From the NCBI GenBank assembly GCA_038522945.1, contig JBCBJV010000016.1, forward strand, positions 18,795 through 82,794: 64,000 bases of DNA, read 5' to 3'. Below are positions 1 through 8,742 of this stretch, in pieces (positions within the stretch are counted from its first letter, which is position 1; each line of letters opens with the position of its first letter). A program made the position numbers and the translations under genes. Below the pieces are notes generated by a model that saw nothing but the letters and a program-made list of their open reading frames with translations, was not told the DNA's origin and did no database searches. Origin of the DNA: MED-G105 sp038522945. GTDB lineage: Bacteria > Pseudomonadota > Alphaproteobacteria > Caulobacterales > Parvularculaceae.

Positions 1-203
1 ATGGTTCACGACCGGTTACCGGACCGGGTCGGTCGAAGCCTGTGACACGTTCAGCACTCGGTCTTTGTAGGGTAAAGCATTCGGCAATGTCTGCCCTGAA
101 ATGGTCCGAGGCCGGACGTCTTTGGGCCACCTGATGTCTGCATGATTGGTCTCATCAGGAAGTGTTGCCAACTGGCTTTCGCGAGAGACCACGAGCTCGT
201 ACC

Positions 204-581
204 ATGCCAATAAATTTCAAGTTCAGCGCTCGCTACGCGGTCGCAGCAGCCGTCGTATTCTTAGTCGAAGTGCTCACTTTCTTTATCGGTAAGGGGGCTG
301 TCCGCCATACATTAGGGGACGTTCTGGCGGTGATCCTTGTGGCCTTGGCCCTCCGTGCGTTGACGAGCAGCAGCATTCGCTGGTCGGCCCTGACCGCCTT
401 GGGCGTGGCATTCGCAATCGAAGGGTTTCAATTGACCGGTGTCGTCTCAGAGTCAGGACTAGATGCGAACCCTTTGATCGCAGCTACGCTCGGTTCAACC
501 TTCGCGATGACGGATCTGTTGGCATACACCGCTGGTACAGGGCTTTATCTGGGGGCTGAATGGCTGTTCAAACTGCCCTAG
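204..581 (+). CDS. DUF2809 family small membrane protein
   Basis: A 125-residue hydrophobic protein with about four membrane segments. The N-terminal RYAVAAAVVFLVEVLTFF stretch, followed by a short loop with GAVRHTLGDVLAVIL, matches the DUF2809 pattern (RY, E, G-x-R-x-x-x-G-D). The function of that family is not known. I chose the ATG at 204 rather than an upstream TTG at 162, because the 14 extra residues are hydrophilic and unlike the family. Its stop overlaps the stop of the convergent isomerase gene by four bases, so the two 3' ends interlock. There is no partner gene. The family call is from memory of the motif and is fairly secure; nothing in the context suggests a substrate. Confidence 0.7.
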   Translation: MPINFKFSARYAVAAAVVFLVEVLTFFIGKGAVRHTLGDVLAVILVALALRALTSSSIRWSALTALGVAFAIEGFQLTGVVSESGLDANPLIAATLGSTFAMTDLLAYTAGTGLYLGAEWLFKLP

Positions 582-1159
582 CCATTCACCGCTTCCACAA
601 GTAGATCGAACCGGTCGTGACCCCAGAACTTTTGCCCGTCAAAAACTGCGAAGGGCACGCCAAAAGCTTGGTCTTCCTCAATCAGTTGACGGTTCTCCGC
701 CAATAGCGCCGTTACTGCATCGTCGGTTTGTGCAGCATGCACCGCATCACCTGACCAGCCGATTTCATCAGCACACGCAGCAAGAACGTCGAGTTCGGCG
801 ATGTTCAGCCCCTTCCCCCACCGGGCGTCGGCAACGGCAATCCCGTAATCGAGGCCATGCCTTGCCGCATCGGCAGCGGCGATTGCGCGAGCAGATGGCA
901 CCAAATCCACGTCGAACGGGTCTGGCCGCCGGATTGGCAGCCCCATGCGCATGGTCATGCGCGGCGCGTCCTGGCTCAAGTAAGCAAGCTTCGGGACATT
1001 TGCCATTGGGTCGGCGAACGGTGTGCCTTCCGGCGGACCGGTAAATGCAATGACCTTGATCTTAACCTCATCGCTAAGCCCTGCATTCTTCAAAACGTGC
1101 AGGCCGAGCCGCGAGTATGGGCTACGCGGGCTATGGTAAACGCGGATTTCTTTAGACAT
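578..1159 (-). CDS. DsbA-family / 2-hydroxychromene-2-carboxylate isomerase-like protein
   Basis: A 193-residue thioredoxin-fold protein of the HCCA isomerase/GST-kappa group. The N-terminus reads VYHSPRSPYSRLGLH, with Ser-Pro-Tyr where DsbA has its CxxC, as expected of HCCA isomerases that use a Ser with glutathione. The C-terminus has GVPFAVFDGQKFWGHDRFD, the family's cis-Pro loop (GVPxFV) and W/GxDR ending. Members act on aromatic ring-cleavage products or other small electrophiles, but no aromatic catabolic genes lie nearby, so the substrate is unknown. The ATG start has GGAGA six bases upstream. It lies downstream of trkH on the same strand with a gap of about 70 bases and may be co-transcribed with it. 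Confidence 0.8.
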   Translation of the reverse strand: MSKEIRVYHSPRSPYSRLGLHVLKNAGLSDEVKIKVIAFTGPPEGTPFADPMANVPKLAYLSQDAPRMTMRMGLPIRRPDPFDVDLVPSARAIAAADAARHGLDYGIAVADARWGKGLNIAELDVLAACADEIGWSGDAVHAAQTDDAVTALLAENRQLIEEDQAFGVPFAVFDGQKFWGHDRFDLLVEAVNG

Positions 1160-1228
1160 GGCAGGTCTCCGATGGGTTGCTCAAACCTTTTTCCCTGGCC
1201 GGTGGCCTAGAAGGACTTACCGGTCGCC

Positions 1229-2701
1229 TCACTGACGCCAGAACGCTGGTGAAAACAACACGAGGATCGAAAAGAACTCAAGTCGCCCGAGCAGCATGCC
1301 TGCCGACATCAGCCATTTTGCGCCATCGGGGAGGCTCTGGAAATTCCCGGACGGACCCACGTCTGGACCAAGCCCTGGACCCACATTTGCAATCGCTGTT
1401 CCCGCGGACGAAATCGCGGTCAGCGGATCCAGATCGAAAGCTGACAATAACACCGCCAGCGTGGCAAATGTCGCAAAGTAGACAAAGAAAAAACTCAGCA
1501 CCGAGACGAAGACGTCAGTCGTAATCGTGCGCCCATTATATCGCGCCACAAAGACGCCATTTGGATGAGCCAACCGCCGTGAGTAAAGTAGCATGGCTGC
1601 TAGGGCGACCTGAAAGCGGAAAATCTTCAATCCGCAAGACGTTGATCCGGCGCATCCGCCAATAAACATAATGCAAAAGAAAAAGCCAACAGCAAAGCCG
1701 CCCCAATTGTCATAGGCGGTTGTGGCAAAGCCCGTCCCGGTCAAGATTGAGGTTACATTAAAGAAGGCAAGGCGAAATGCCGTGAACAGATCAACGTTAA
1801 AGCGACCATAGACATAGAGCACCATGACAAATGTCAGAAACGCAACAGTCACCAGAAAGAACTGGATTTGACTGTCCGTAAACAGCCTGTCTGTTTGCCC
1901 TCGTAAGAGGGCAACAAGAAAGATCCCGAACGGCAGGCTACCAATGATCATGAAGATTGAAACCACAATATCAATTGGCGCTGTATTCGTTGAGAGAAAT
2001 GCCCCGAGCGAGGCATCTTTCGTCGAAAAGCCCCCCGTCGCAACGGTCGTCATAGCGTGGTTGACGGCATCGAACGGCGACATTCCGAACGCCCATAGGA
2101 ACATGAAACAAAGAACCGTGAAGAACAGATAGATCATCGTCAGACCAAGCGAATATTGCGCCGCATTGGCAACGAACTTTTCGCTAGTATCCCAGGCCTC
2201 GCTTTTGAAGATCTGCATACCGCCGACCCGCAAAGCTGGCAGCACGGCAAAGGCCATGATGATGATCCCCACCCCACCGAACCATTGCAGCATCGACCGC
2301 CACAACAAGAGCCCCGGCGGGGCATCGTCCAACCCGGAAATGACCGTTGACCCCGTCGTCGTCAGCCCGGACGTCGCCTCAAAGAAAGCGTCTGTATAGG
2401 ACATATCCAAGACGCTGAGAAAAAGAGGCAACGCCGAAATCGCCACGAGGCTGATCCAGCTGGAAGCGGTCAGCAAAAAACCCTGCCGGATACTGACAGA
2501 CGTAATCCGTCCCCAATTGGCCGCCGCCAATCCGCCGCCCCCGAACAGGGCAACCATCGCGGAGATCGCAAAGGACGGCCAATTGCGCCGGTCCGCAGGA
2601 TCAGCGGCATAGACATCCGCAATCAGCGGCAGCAACATGGTCAGCCCAAGGAGAAAGACAAGGGCACCCGTCACGAGGAAAACGGGCTTTAGATCAGGCA
2701 T
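1229..2701 (-). CDS. trkH: TrkH-family potassium uptake protein
   Basis: A 490-residue inner-membrane K+ channel subunit. The four selectivity-filter repeats are visible: TTTGSTVI, ATGGFST, LTGTGFATT and TAIANVGPG, each between paired hydrophobic helices. TrkH works with the cytosolic NAD-binding regulator TrkA, which is not encoded in this window. The ATG at 2701 is preferred, with AAAGG seven bases upstream; an upstream in-frame TTG/GTG would add only nine polar residues. ApaG is encoded upstream on the same strand. Length and motif set are normal for the family. Confidence 0.92.
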   Translation of the reverse strand: MPDLKPVFLVTGALVFLLGLTMLLPLIADVYAADPADRRNWPSFAISAMVALFGGGGLAAANWGRITSVSIRQGFLLTASSWISLVAISALPLFLSVLDMSYTDAFFEATSGLTTTGSTVISGLDDAPPGLLLWRSMLQWFGGVGIIIMAFAVLPALRVGGMQIFKSEAWDTSEKFVANAAQYSLGLTMIYLFFTVLCFMFLWAFGMSPFDAVNHAMTTVATGGFSTKDASLGAFLSTNTAPIDIVVSIFMIIGSLPFGIFLVALLRGQTDRLFTDSQIQFFLVTVAFLTFVMVLYVYGRFNVDLFTAFRLAFFNVTSILTGTGFATTAYDNWGGFAVGFFFCIMFIGGCAGSTSCGLKIFRFQVALAAMLLYSRRLAHPNGVFVARYNGRTITTDVFVSVLSFFFVYFATFATLAVLLSAFDLDPLTAISSAGTAIANVGPGLGPDVGPSGNFQSLPDGAKWLMSAGMLLGRLEFFSILVLFSPAFWRQ

Positions 2702-2771
2702 GCGACGCCTTTCGAAGGGACACACCAAATAGTGTGCGAGATCTCACCGGCCGACATGAGCTCGCAGCGCG

Positions 2772-3164
2772 TTAATGGATCTGGCGATATTCGTGGGGGC
2801 TGTCGAGGGAGAACGCCGGAATTTCAACGTCAAAGGTCTCACCGCCAGAAGTTTCCATTTCGTACTGGCCGACCATCATTCCCGACGGTGTCCCGAGCGG
2901 AGCCCCGGATGTATACTCAAAGCCTTCGCCAGGACGAATAACGGGCTGCTCACCTACAACCCCGTCACCGACAACCTCTTCAGTGAGCCCAAGAGCATCG
3001 GTGATCAGCCATCGCCGACCACGCAACCGAACCACGTCTTCAGAGCCGTTTTCAATCCGCACGGTATACGCCCAGACGAATCGACTGTCTTCCGGGCTCG
3101 ACTCATCCTCAAGATAATGGGGGTCAACCTTGACGCGGATACCCCGGGTCGTTTGTTCGTACAT
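2772..3164 (-). CDS. apaG: ApaG protein (Co2+/Mg2+ efflux-associated, DUF525)
   Basis: A 130-residue beta-sandwich protein. The family core is plain: YEQTTRGIRVKVDPHYLED, then FVWAYTVRIEN, RGRRWLITDALG, VVGEQPVIRPGEGFEYTSG and GTPSGMMVGQYEM. ApaG is a fibronectin-III-like fold linked genetically to Co2+ resistance and Ap4A metabolism; its biochemical role is unsettled. The ATG at 3164 gives the standard length and has AAGGGG eight bases upstream. An ATG at 3197 would add eleven residues with poorer spacing. It is transcribed toward trkH and is divergent from the dCTP deaminase gene. Confidence 0.93.
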   Translation of the reverse strand: MYEQTTRGIRVKVDPHYLEDESSPEDSRFVWAYTVRIENGSEDVVRLRGRRWLITDALGLTEEVVGDGVVGEQPVIRPGEGFEYTSGAPLGTPSGMMVGQYEMETSGGETFDVEIPAFSLDSPHEYRQIH

Positions 3165-3443
3165 GTGCGCCACCCCTTGATACCAACTCGTGCTCATACT
3201 CCGGCCCCCCGGGGATGTTTTGTTTGTCTGCCCGGCATACGCCATAACCTTAAAGGCTCGGATGCATTGACGCCAAGACGGTATTTTTGCAAGCGGGTCG
3301 CGTGGTGGGCGAAAGTCGTTGGTACGGATACCAAGGACGCCACCAAGCATCTATCGTTTCGCCAGCGAGACAGGGAAATCTTTCATGCGACAAACCTGCG
3401 GTTTGGCGCAAACTACTGGAAAAGTGATTGAGGACAGAACGGT

Positions 3444-4562
3444 ATGGCCATTCTCCCGGCCCAGACCCTGACAACTTTGATTAATGACGGCGGGATCCGG
3501 CTAGGCGGACCGCTGGGCCCACGCCAATTACAGCCAGCGAGCCTTGATCTCACCTTCGGTGCGCGGGCCTGGCGGGTGCGCGCCTCGTTTCTGCCAGCCC
3601 CCGGGAGTTCCATCGCTGATCGCCTGAAAGATGGCCTGGAGATGCACGAGCTCAACCTGACCGATGGGGCCGTTCTGGAAAAGGGCTGTGTCTATCTGGT
3701 GGAACTGCGCGAGCGCCTTGCTCTGCCTCCTTCAATTAGCGGGGCCGCCAACCCGAAAAGCTCGACCGGTCGGATCGATGTCTTCGTTCGGCTGATTACC
3801 GAACCAGCTGTCGACCGACGGCCCGCGTTTGACGAAATCCCCGCGGGCTACACAGGCCCTCTCTACGCAGAAGTCAGCCCCCGGACGTTTTCGATTTTGG
3901 TGCGGACCGGCTCCAGCCTCAACCAAATGCGCCTGAAGTCGGCCTCTGCTAGTCTGGACGATGCCGCGCTGCGCGCACTCCATAAGGCCACCCCGTTGGT
4001 GGACGCTGACGGCGATATCGATGGCGGGCTCGGGGTCAGCGTCGATTTGATCTCAGGTACCGATCGTATTGGCTGGCGGGCGCGGCGCCATGCGGCCTTG
4101 ATCGATGTGGACAAACCCGGCGCTCTAGCACCGGAAGATTATTTCGAGCCCCTACCCCGACCCAAGAGTGGTTTCATTATTCTGGATCCGGATGAGTTTT
4201 ATATTCTGGCCAGCAAGGAATCTCTTGTCATTCCGCCGGACTGCGCAGCGGAAATGATGCCCATCAGCCCGGGTCTCGGGGAGTTCCGCGTCCACTATGC
4301 CGGCTTTTTCGACCCCGGCTTTGGCTGGTCACCGGAGGGTGGCGCCGAGCGCGGGGAGAGCGGCAAGTCCAACGGGAGCCGCGCCGTGCTGGAGGTCCGC
4401 AGCCATGATGCGCCGTTTGTCCTGGAACATGGCCAACTTGTCGCCCGTCTCGTCTATGAAAAAATGGCCGCTCGCCCGGAAACCCTTTACGGGGACGGGG
4501 TCAGATCCCATTATCAAGGCCAAGCCCTGAAACTTTCAAAGCACTTCCGCGAGATCGACTAG
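3444..4562 (+). CDS. dcd: 2'-deoxycytidine 5'-triphosphate deaminase, long form
   Basis: A 372-residue dCTP deaminase that converts dCTP to dUTP for thymidylate synthesis. This is the long alphaproteobacterial version, about twice the size of E. coli Dcd, with two dUTPase-like beta-barrel halves. The N-terminal half holds QLQPASLDLTFG and NPKSSTGRIDVFVRL (the PKSSxGR loop); the C-terminal half holds FILDPDEFYILASKE and GEFRVHYAGFFDPGFGW. The overall length and the AGFFDPGF motif identify it. It is followed four bases later by a small secreted protein gene that probably shares its transcript. Confidence 0.9.
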   Translation: MAILPAQTLTTLINDGGIRLGGPLGPRQLQPASLDLTFGARAWRVRASFLPAPGSSIADRLKDGLEMHELNLTDGAVLEKGCVYLVELRERLALPPSISGAANPKSSTGRIDVFVRLITEPAVDRRPAFDEIPAGYTGPLYAEVSPRTFSILVRTGSSLNQMRLKSASASLDDAALRALHKATPLVDADGDIDGGLGVSVDLISGTDRIGWRARRHAALIDVDKPGALAPEDYFEPLPRPKSGFIILDPDEFYILASKESLVIPPDCAAEMMPISPGLGEFRVHYAGFFDPGFGWSPEGGAERGESGKSNGSRAVLEVRSHDAPFVLEHGQLVARLVYEKMAARPETLYGDGVRSHYQGQALKLSKHFREID

Positions 4563-4566
4563 CCCT

Positions 4567-5019
4567 ATGCCGTTCATTCTGTTTTTGCTCATTGCCGCCC
4601 AGGACCCGGGTTTAGGCCCTGACTTTTCCGCCCGAACGCAATCGATAGACCCCTATTTGAATTGCGGATGCAGCGCGCGCGCTGAAAGATATGACGCAGA
4701 ATTCCTAGGGACGCCCTCTGATGCAGAGTTGCGGCTCGGGCCCGATGGGCTATCTGTCCTGCCCCGCCAGGCGACGATCTTTACGGTCTCCCGCAGCGAT
4801 GATGCAGATATCGCCGGCACAGTCAAAGTCTGGCACGTCACCAAGCCAGAAGACTGCGGACTGACGTTCGACTATGGCCGTCAGTATACGGTGCGCGTGA
4901 AGAAGGCATCCGATGATCTTGAGACCAGCTGGTGCATTGATCCGAGACGGAAAAAGCGAACCGTGGAGAGTACCCAAGAGGGCGGTCTTTCGACTGATGA
5001 AGATCAGACCACAGAATGA
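4567..5019 (+). CDS. small secreted protein, possible TIMP/NTR-like fold
   Basis: A 150-residue protein with a short hydrophobic N-terminus (MPFILFLLIAAQ) that could be a minimal signal peptide. After it come CGCSARAERYDAEFLG, then VWHVTKPEDCGLTFDYG, QYTVRV and SWCI. The order of an early CxC, a middle CG-x(3)-F-x-x-G-x-x-Y and a late Cys recalls the netrin/TIMP-like OB fold, where those cysteines form disulfides. This is inference from cysteine spacing only. The C-terminal 25 residues are polar and probably disordered. It begins four bases after dcd, so translation is likely coupled. Function unknown. Confidence 0.55.
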   Translation: MPFILFLLIAAQDPGLGPDFSARTQSIDPYLNCGCSARAERYDAEFLGTPSDAELRLGPDGLSVLPRQATIFTVSRSDDADIAGTVKVWHVTKPEDCGLTFDYGRQYTVRVKKASDDLETSWCIDPRRKKRTVESTQEGGLSTDEDQTTE

Positions 5020-5040
5020 TTGAAGGTGCTTTCTGGCGCC

Positions 5041-5709
5041 TTATGACTGCTCAAAAACAACACTTAAATTATTTGCAGGCATGGCTATAGCCTCAACAAA
5101 AGCCAGCCCTGCCTGTCGTGCGAGGGGCATAATATCCCGTTCCAGGTCGCGTACGCCCCAGGAGGGATCGCGTGACTTGAGGCTCGCATCGAAGTCTGCA
5201 TTAGACGGAGCCGTATGCTGACCATCCCGTGAAAATGGTCCGTAAAGAAACAGCCGCCCGCCAGGCGTTAGCGCCTCTCCAGCGCCCGATATCAGACCCT
5301 TAGCCGCCTCAAATGGCGCAATGTGGATCATGTTGATGGAGACGATGCCAACCGGAGCATCTGCACCCACCGCCTTGAACTGGGTGGTCCAGCCCGATCG
5401 CGTCACATCGATTTCCAAAGGCGCAAGCACCGATTGCAAGTTTAAATCGCGGGCCCATGCCGCGATCGAGCGCCGAGATTGCGGGTCAGGATCGCTCGGC
5501 CACCAATTCAGACCTTTCGCCACCGAGGCGATGTGTACGCAGTGTTCGCCAGTGCCAGATCCTACTTCCCAAATTGTGCCCGTTGGCGGCATCAGCTTAA
5601 TGAATGCCTCCCGGATCACGTCGCGATTACGCGCAGCCGACGGTGAGAAAAGCCGGTCTTCTTCACTTGCCCGGTCTTCTAGTGCAATTGGCTTATTATC
5701 GTCTGTCAT
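5041..5709 (-). CDS. DUF938 class I SAM-dependent methyltransferase-like protein
   Basis: A 222-residue protein. The DUF938 signature is clear: LFSPSAARNRDVIREAF near the N-terminus, the SAM-binding motif I IWEVGSGTGEHCVHIAS, WWPSDPDPQSRRSIAAW, and later LFLYGPFSRDGQHTAPSNADFD. The fold is Rossmann-type methyltransferase; no substrate is established for the family. The ATG at 5709 has AGGTGA just upstream and leaves a gap of 26 bases after the radical SAM gene; an upstream start at 5748 would overlap that gene. The two are very probably one operon. Confidence 0.85.
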   Translation of the reverse strand: MTDDNKPIALEDRASEEDRLFSPSAARNRDVIREAFIKLMPPTGTIWEVGSGTGEHCVHIASVAKGLNWWPSDPDPQSRRSIAAWARDLNLQSVLAPLEIDVTRSGWTTQFKAVGADAPVGIVSINMIHIAPFEAAKGLISGAGEALTPGGRLFLYGPFSRDGQHTAPSNADFDASLKSRDPSWGVRDLERDIMPLARQAGLAFVEAIAMPANNLSVVFEQS

Positions 5710-5735
5710 CGGATCACCTGCAATGAGGTCGGTTT

Positions 5736-6731
5736 CTAACCGGAACAACTCGCCCCGCCCAGAACGCAGAACCTCGAACAGTGGGGATGGTTTAAGTAAA
5801 CCGGATCGGTCGATGCGGAAAGTGTGCCGCCCAGTTCAAAAGCAGTGTCATAAGCAATCAGGGTGCATGCCAAAACCGATGGTGCCTTAGCGCCTTTGCG
5901 TTTCACGACCATCCGCGATGTGGCGCACATCATGTCATCAGGCCTCGCCCCCGTGATATTCCAGCAAGCCTCGGAAATCTCGGGCGTGTCACGGGCTGCG
6001 TCCATTTCCGGAAAGATGACCAAGTCTTTTTCCGCATGTGCATCGAGGGGGATCCGTTGACGGATAAAGAGATCGGCAAAGCCATTACGAGCAATCTCCA
6101 GCGCTTCGCCGGTGATGGACCGTCCCGCAATGCTGACACTAAATCCTTCATTTATAAGCCAATGGATACCGGCCATGGCTTTTGCAAAGGCGCCCTCTCC
6201 CCGTTCGCGGTCGTGTTCTTCAGCCGTGTAATGATCAAGACTGACCCGGAGCAAAAAGCGGTCAGCCCATTTTGAGCCGAGAGCCTTCAGCGCCCCTTGA
6301 ATGTGTGGCCGCATCATGGGGGTCATGGCGTTGGTTAGGACGAGCGCGGAAAATCCTTGTGCGAGGGTTGCCTCAAGCATGGCGGGCATCTCCGGATTGA
6401 GAAATGGCTCCCCGCCGGTAAAACCGACTTCTGCGCAGCCCATTGCTCTTGCCTCGTCCAGAAACGGCGCCAACTCATCGCGGGTGAGATAGACGAGGGC
6501 ATCGTTTTTGGGTGTGCTTTCAATATAGCAGTTCGTGCATGCCAGATTACACAACGTGCCGGTGTTCACCCAAAGGGTCTTCAGGGACTGAAAGGAGACA
6601 TGGGCTCGGGGAGCGCCCTCAACGGTAATTTTCTGCTCACGGAACTTTGCAGGAGGCACACAAACAGGCTCGCGCTCGATGGCGACGTCCGGTTGGCTTG
6701 GAATTCGGTCGATTAGGGTGGCTCTAGACAT
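5736..6731 (-). CDS. radical SAM protein
   Basis: A 331-residue radical SAM enzyme. The 4Fe-4S cluster motif CNLACTNC (CxxxCxxC) lies near residue 50, followed by the SAM-binding GFTGGEPFLNP. A second cysteine group (CSRFCVLGGASC) closes the C-terminus and could bind an auxiliary cluster or substrate. Unlike SPASM proteins it is short, so only one extra cluster, if any, is likely. It is co-directional with the DUF938 methyltransferase 26 bases downstream, which suggests a shared modification pathway, but no precursor peptide or cofactor gene is seen. The ATG at 6731 is chosen over an upstream GTG/TTG. A terminator hairpin just upstream separates it from the SYLF gene. Confidence 0.85.
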   Translation of the reverse strand: MSRATLIDRIPSQPDVAIEREPVCVPPAKFREQKITVEGAPRAHVSFQSLKTLWVNTGTLCNLACTNCYIESTPKNDALVYLTRDELAPFLDEARAMGCAEVGFTGGEPFLNPEMPAMLEATLAQGFSALVLTNAMTPMMRPHIQGALKALGSKWADRFLLRVSLDHYTAEEHDRERGEGAFAKAMAGIHWLINEGFSVSIAGRSITGEALEIARNGFADLFIRQRIPLDAHAEKDLVIFPEMDAARDTPEISEACWNITGARPDDMMCATSRMVVKRKGAKAPSVLACTLIAYDTAFELGGTLSASTDPVYLNHPHCSRFCVLGGASCSG

Positions 6732-6750
6732 CGGGCGGTTTGAGCAAACC

Positions 6751-6780
6751 AAAAGCGGGGAGGCAAATCACCTCCCCGCG
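6751..6780 (-). terminator. rho-independent terminator after the SYLF gene
   Basis: A 9-bp perfect GC-rich stem (GCGGGGAGG at 6755-6763 with CCTCCCCGC at 6771-6779) and a 7-base loop. On the minus strand it is followed by TTTT. It sits 36 bases past the stop of the SYLF gene and just before the radical SAM gene, so it should insulate the two. Confidence 0.8.
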
Positions 6781-6815
6781 ATATCGCTGCGTATTTCTTC
6801 TGTCAGCAGGTCGAT

Positions 6816-7679
6816 CTAGTCGGTTGACCCACCGATGGGCGCGCCCCAGACGTCATCGTCTTCATAATCGATGTCATCGTCGGAGAGGTCTTCGTCATCA
6901 CGAAGTTCATCGTCAAACCCGCTGGTGTCGCGCTCTGCATCGCCCTCATATGTTAAAGGCTGAGCCGGGGCGAGCGAGGCGGGTGCATCCTTATGGGCCA
7001 GGCGCCAGACCGCGTTCTGAAGCTGAGCCGATGCCGGGTTATAGACCTCGTTTTTGAAGATCACCTCTGCCGGGGATACCGACGCATTGTAATAGGCATC
7101 GTTCCATTTGCGCCGTGTTTTCAAAACTGCCCCTTCAAGGCTGACCCCACCATAAAGCCCCCGCGAGCGAGAGAAGGCCAGAATATCGGTCGTCTGGGCT
7201 TTCGCGCCGGCACCGATTGGCCCAGCCGCGATGGAAAGATCAGCGCCGAGCTTCACTGAAGTGGAGAGCAATTGCTCCATGCCGCGCTCGGTCATGACGA
7301 GAAGGATCGTCTCCGATGCTTCGCCGCCCGCCTGGAGGCCGAATGACAGTGAACCGACAGTAAGGAATGTGGGCTGGCTCCATGTGCCGTCGTCATTGCG
7401 CGCCATCATGACCGCATCACCGGCAGACCCGCCGATAATAAAACCGGCCCGGAAGGATTCAGGTACGATCACCATGGCTTTCGCCTTATCAGCCAGATCC
7501 CAAAGAGGCTCGAAAGCCGTGTCGGCAGCGAAATAAGCCGTTGTTTCAGCCGCGTCGGCGATCAGTTCCGTCGCCTCCGTGCGGCGGTCACCAGCATTTG
7601 CGGCGACCGGCAAGGTGGCTGCCACAGCCGCTGCGGCAATAGCCGCAAAAATTGAATGGCGTGAAGGGCGGTGTCCCAT
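6816..7679 (-). CDS. SYLF/YSC84-domain lipid-binding protein, secreted
   Basis: A 287-residue protein with an N-terminal signal peptide (about residues 1-29, ending PVAANA). The SYLF (DUF500/YSC84) domain follows: AKAMVIVPESFRAGFIIGGS, GTWSQPTFLTVGSLSFGLQAG, ILLVMTERGMEQL and FSRSRGLYGGVSLEGAVL. In eukaryotes the domain binds phosphoinositides; bacterial forms are exported and poorly understood. The last 40 residues are strongly acidic (DDELRDDEDLSDDDIDYEDD), which is unusual and could bind cations or a basic partner. It is monocistronic, with its own terminator. Confidence 0.85.
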   Translation of the reverse strand: MGHRPSRHSIFAAIAAAAVAATLPVAANAGDRRTEATELIADAAETTAYFAADTAFEPLWDLADKAKAMVIVPESFRAGFIIGGSAGDAVMMARNDDGTWSQPTFLTVGSLSFGLQAGGEASETILLVMTERGMEQLLSTSVKLGADLSIAAGPIGAGAKAQTTDILAFSRSRGLYGGVSLEGAVLKTRRKWNDAYYNASVSPAEVIFKNEVYNPASAQLQNAVWRLAHKDAPASLAPAQPLTYEGDAERDTSGFDDELRDDEDLSDDDIDYEDDDVWGAPIGGSTD

Positions 7680-8026
7680 AGGTCATGGTCTCCTGCTCAA
7701 ATGGCCCTGAACCAGGGGTGTGGGCCTCGTCAAAAATAGCGCGGCACCAAGGCCGCCCACAATCTCAAATAAGCGGGTTCGCATGGCAAAAAAGCGGCGC
7801 GCCACGCTCCCACCCCTAAATCTTTGGAGAGATTTGCCTGCGAGGTCGAGAGGCAACGCGCTGCCTGTCTCGGGCTCAAAACAGTGTGATCGCGGAAGGA
7901 GCTTTGGCCAAACGCTTAAAAGACGGCCGGATGTCAGGCGGCGATCCATCTCAATCGGTCCTTAACGATTGCATAGATATAACACCACAACCATAAGCTG
8001 TATTTATATCCTCTGGGGAGTTGGTC
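7680..8026. other. 347-base intergenic region
   Basis: This region separates the minus-strand SYLF gene from the plus-strand PilZ gene and must hold both promoters. A possible -10 (GATATAAC near 7975) lies about 50 bases upstream of the PilZ start. Short open frames in it have no recognisable composition, start site or homology and I take them as chance. Confidence 0.5.
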
Positions 8027-8695
8027 ATGGAGCGCCGCCACTATCCGCGCAGCAAAGCGCAATTCAACGTTCGATTTCTCGTCAACAGCGATAATCAGGG
8101 CGACGGGGTCTCGATAGATGTCTCCGGAAGTGGCGTGGCGATCGCCTCCGACGAGGAAGTTACAATTGGCGACCATATCGTTGCTTACTTCGATGGCGGC
8201 ACACGTCTGGAAGGCATCGTCATGCGAAAATTCGACGAAGGCTTTGCCGTTGAGCTCAAGATCACGAACCACCGTCGCCGCCGGCTTTTGGAATTCTTGT
8301 CGACCCACAACGAAGAAGATGAAGCAGACGATGGCATGAAGCTAGAGCGACGGATTTCCCACCGTCTGGACTGCGGGCAAATCGAGGCCAGCTGCCGCAC
8401 CGATACGGGTACAGTGCCTTGCAACATCATGGACATGTCGCTCACCGGCGCGTCGATCAAAACCCCGCTGGAACTGAGGATCGGCGAGACCGTCGTGCTT
8501 GGCGCAACACCCGGCAAAGTGGTCCGCCGCAGCGGCAATCAGTATGGGATCCGGTTTGATCGCCCAACACTCCCACGCATGGCCATTGACGAAGAGACCC
8601 TCGACGACCGCCATGGCCGAGTTTTGGAAGACCACGAAGAGGAAGGTGCGCTGCCCCCAGCGGCGCAGCTGAAATCAGCGAGTGGCAATTCCTGA
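8027..8695 (+). CDS. tandem PilZ-domain protein
   Basis: A 222-residue cytosolic protein made of two PilZ domains. Each has both c-di-GMP binding motifs. Domain 1 has RHYPR (RxxxR) and DVSGSG (DxSxxG), around residues 4-35; domain 2 has RISHR and DMSLTG, around residues 110-145. With both motifs intact in both halves, each could bind c-di-GMP dimers. No output domain is present, so it probably acts as a protein-binding adaptor for motility or envelope functions. The ATG at 8027 has GGGGAG six bases upstream; an earlier TTG is less likely. No cyclase or phosphodiesterase is near. Confidence 0.88.
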   Translation: MERRHYPRSKAQFNVRFLVNSDNQGDGVSIDVSGSGVAIASDEEVTIGDHIVAYFDGGTRLEGIVMRKFDEGFAVELKITNHRRRRLLEFLSTHNEEDEADDGMKLERRISHRLDCGQIEASCRTDTGTVPCNIMDMSLTGASIKTPLELRIGETVVLGATPGKVVRRSGNQYGIRFDRPTLPRMAIDEETLDDRHGRVLEDHEEEGALPPAAQLKSASGNS

Positions 8696-8742
8696 CAGCC
8701 ATGCTATGACCCGCGCTTGCCTCGGCATCGCTCTGGCACACT

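Noticed and set aside
2775..3431. A 218-codon plus-strand frame opposite apaG
   Set aside because: Shadow of apaG; ApaG motifs are unmistakable on the other strand.
7683..7949. An 88-codon minus-strand frame before the SYLF gene
   Set aside because: Basic, low-quality sequence, no ribosome-binding site; it fills a promoter region.
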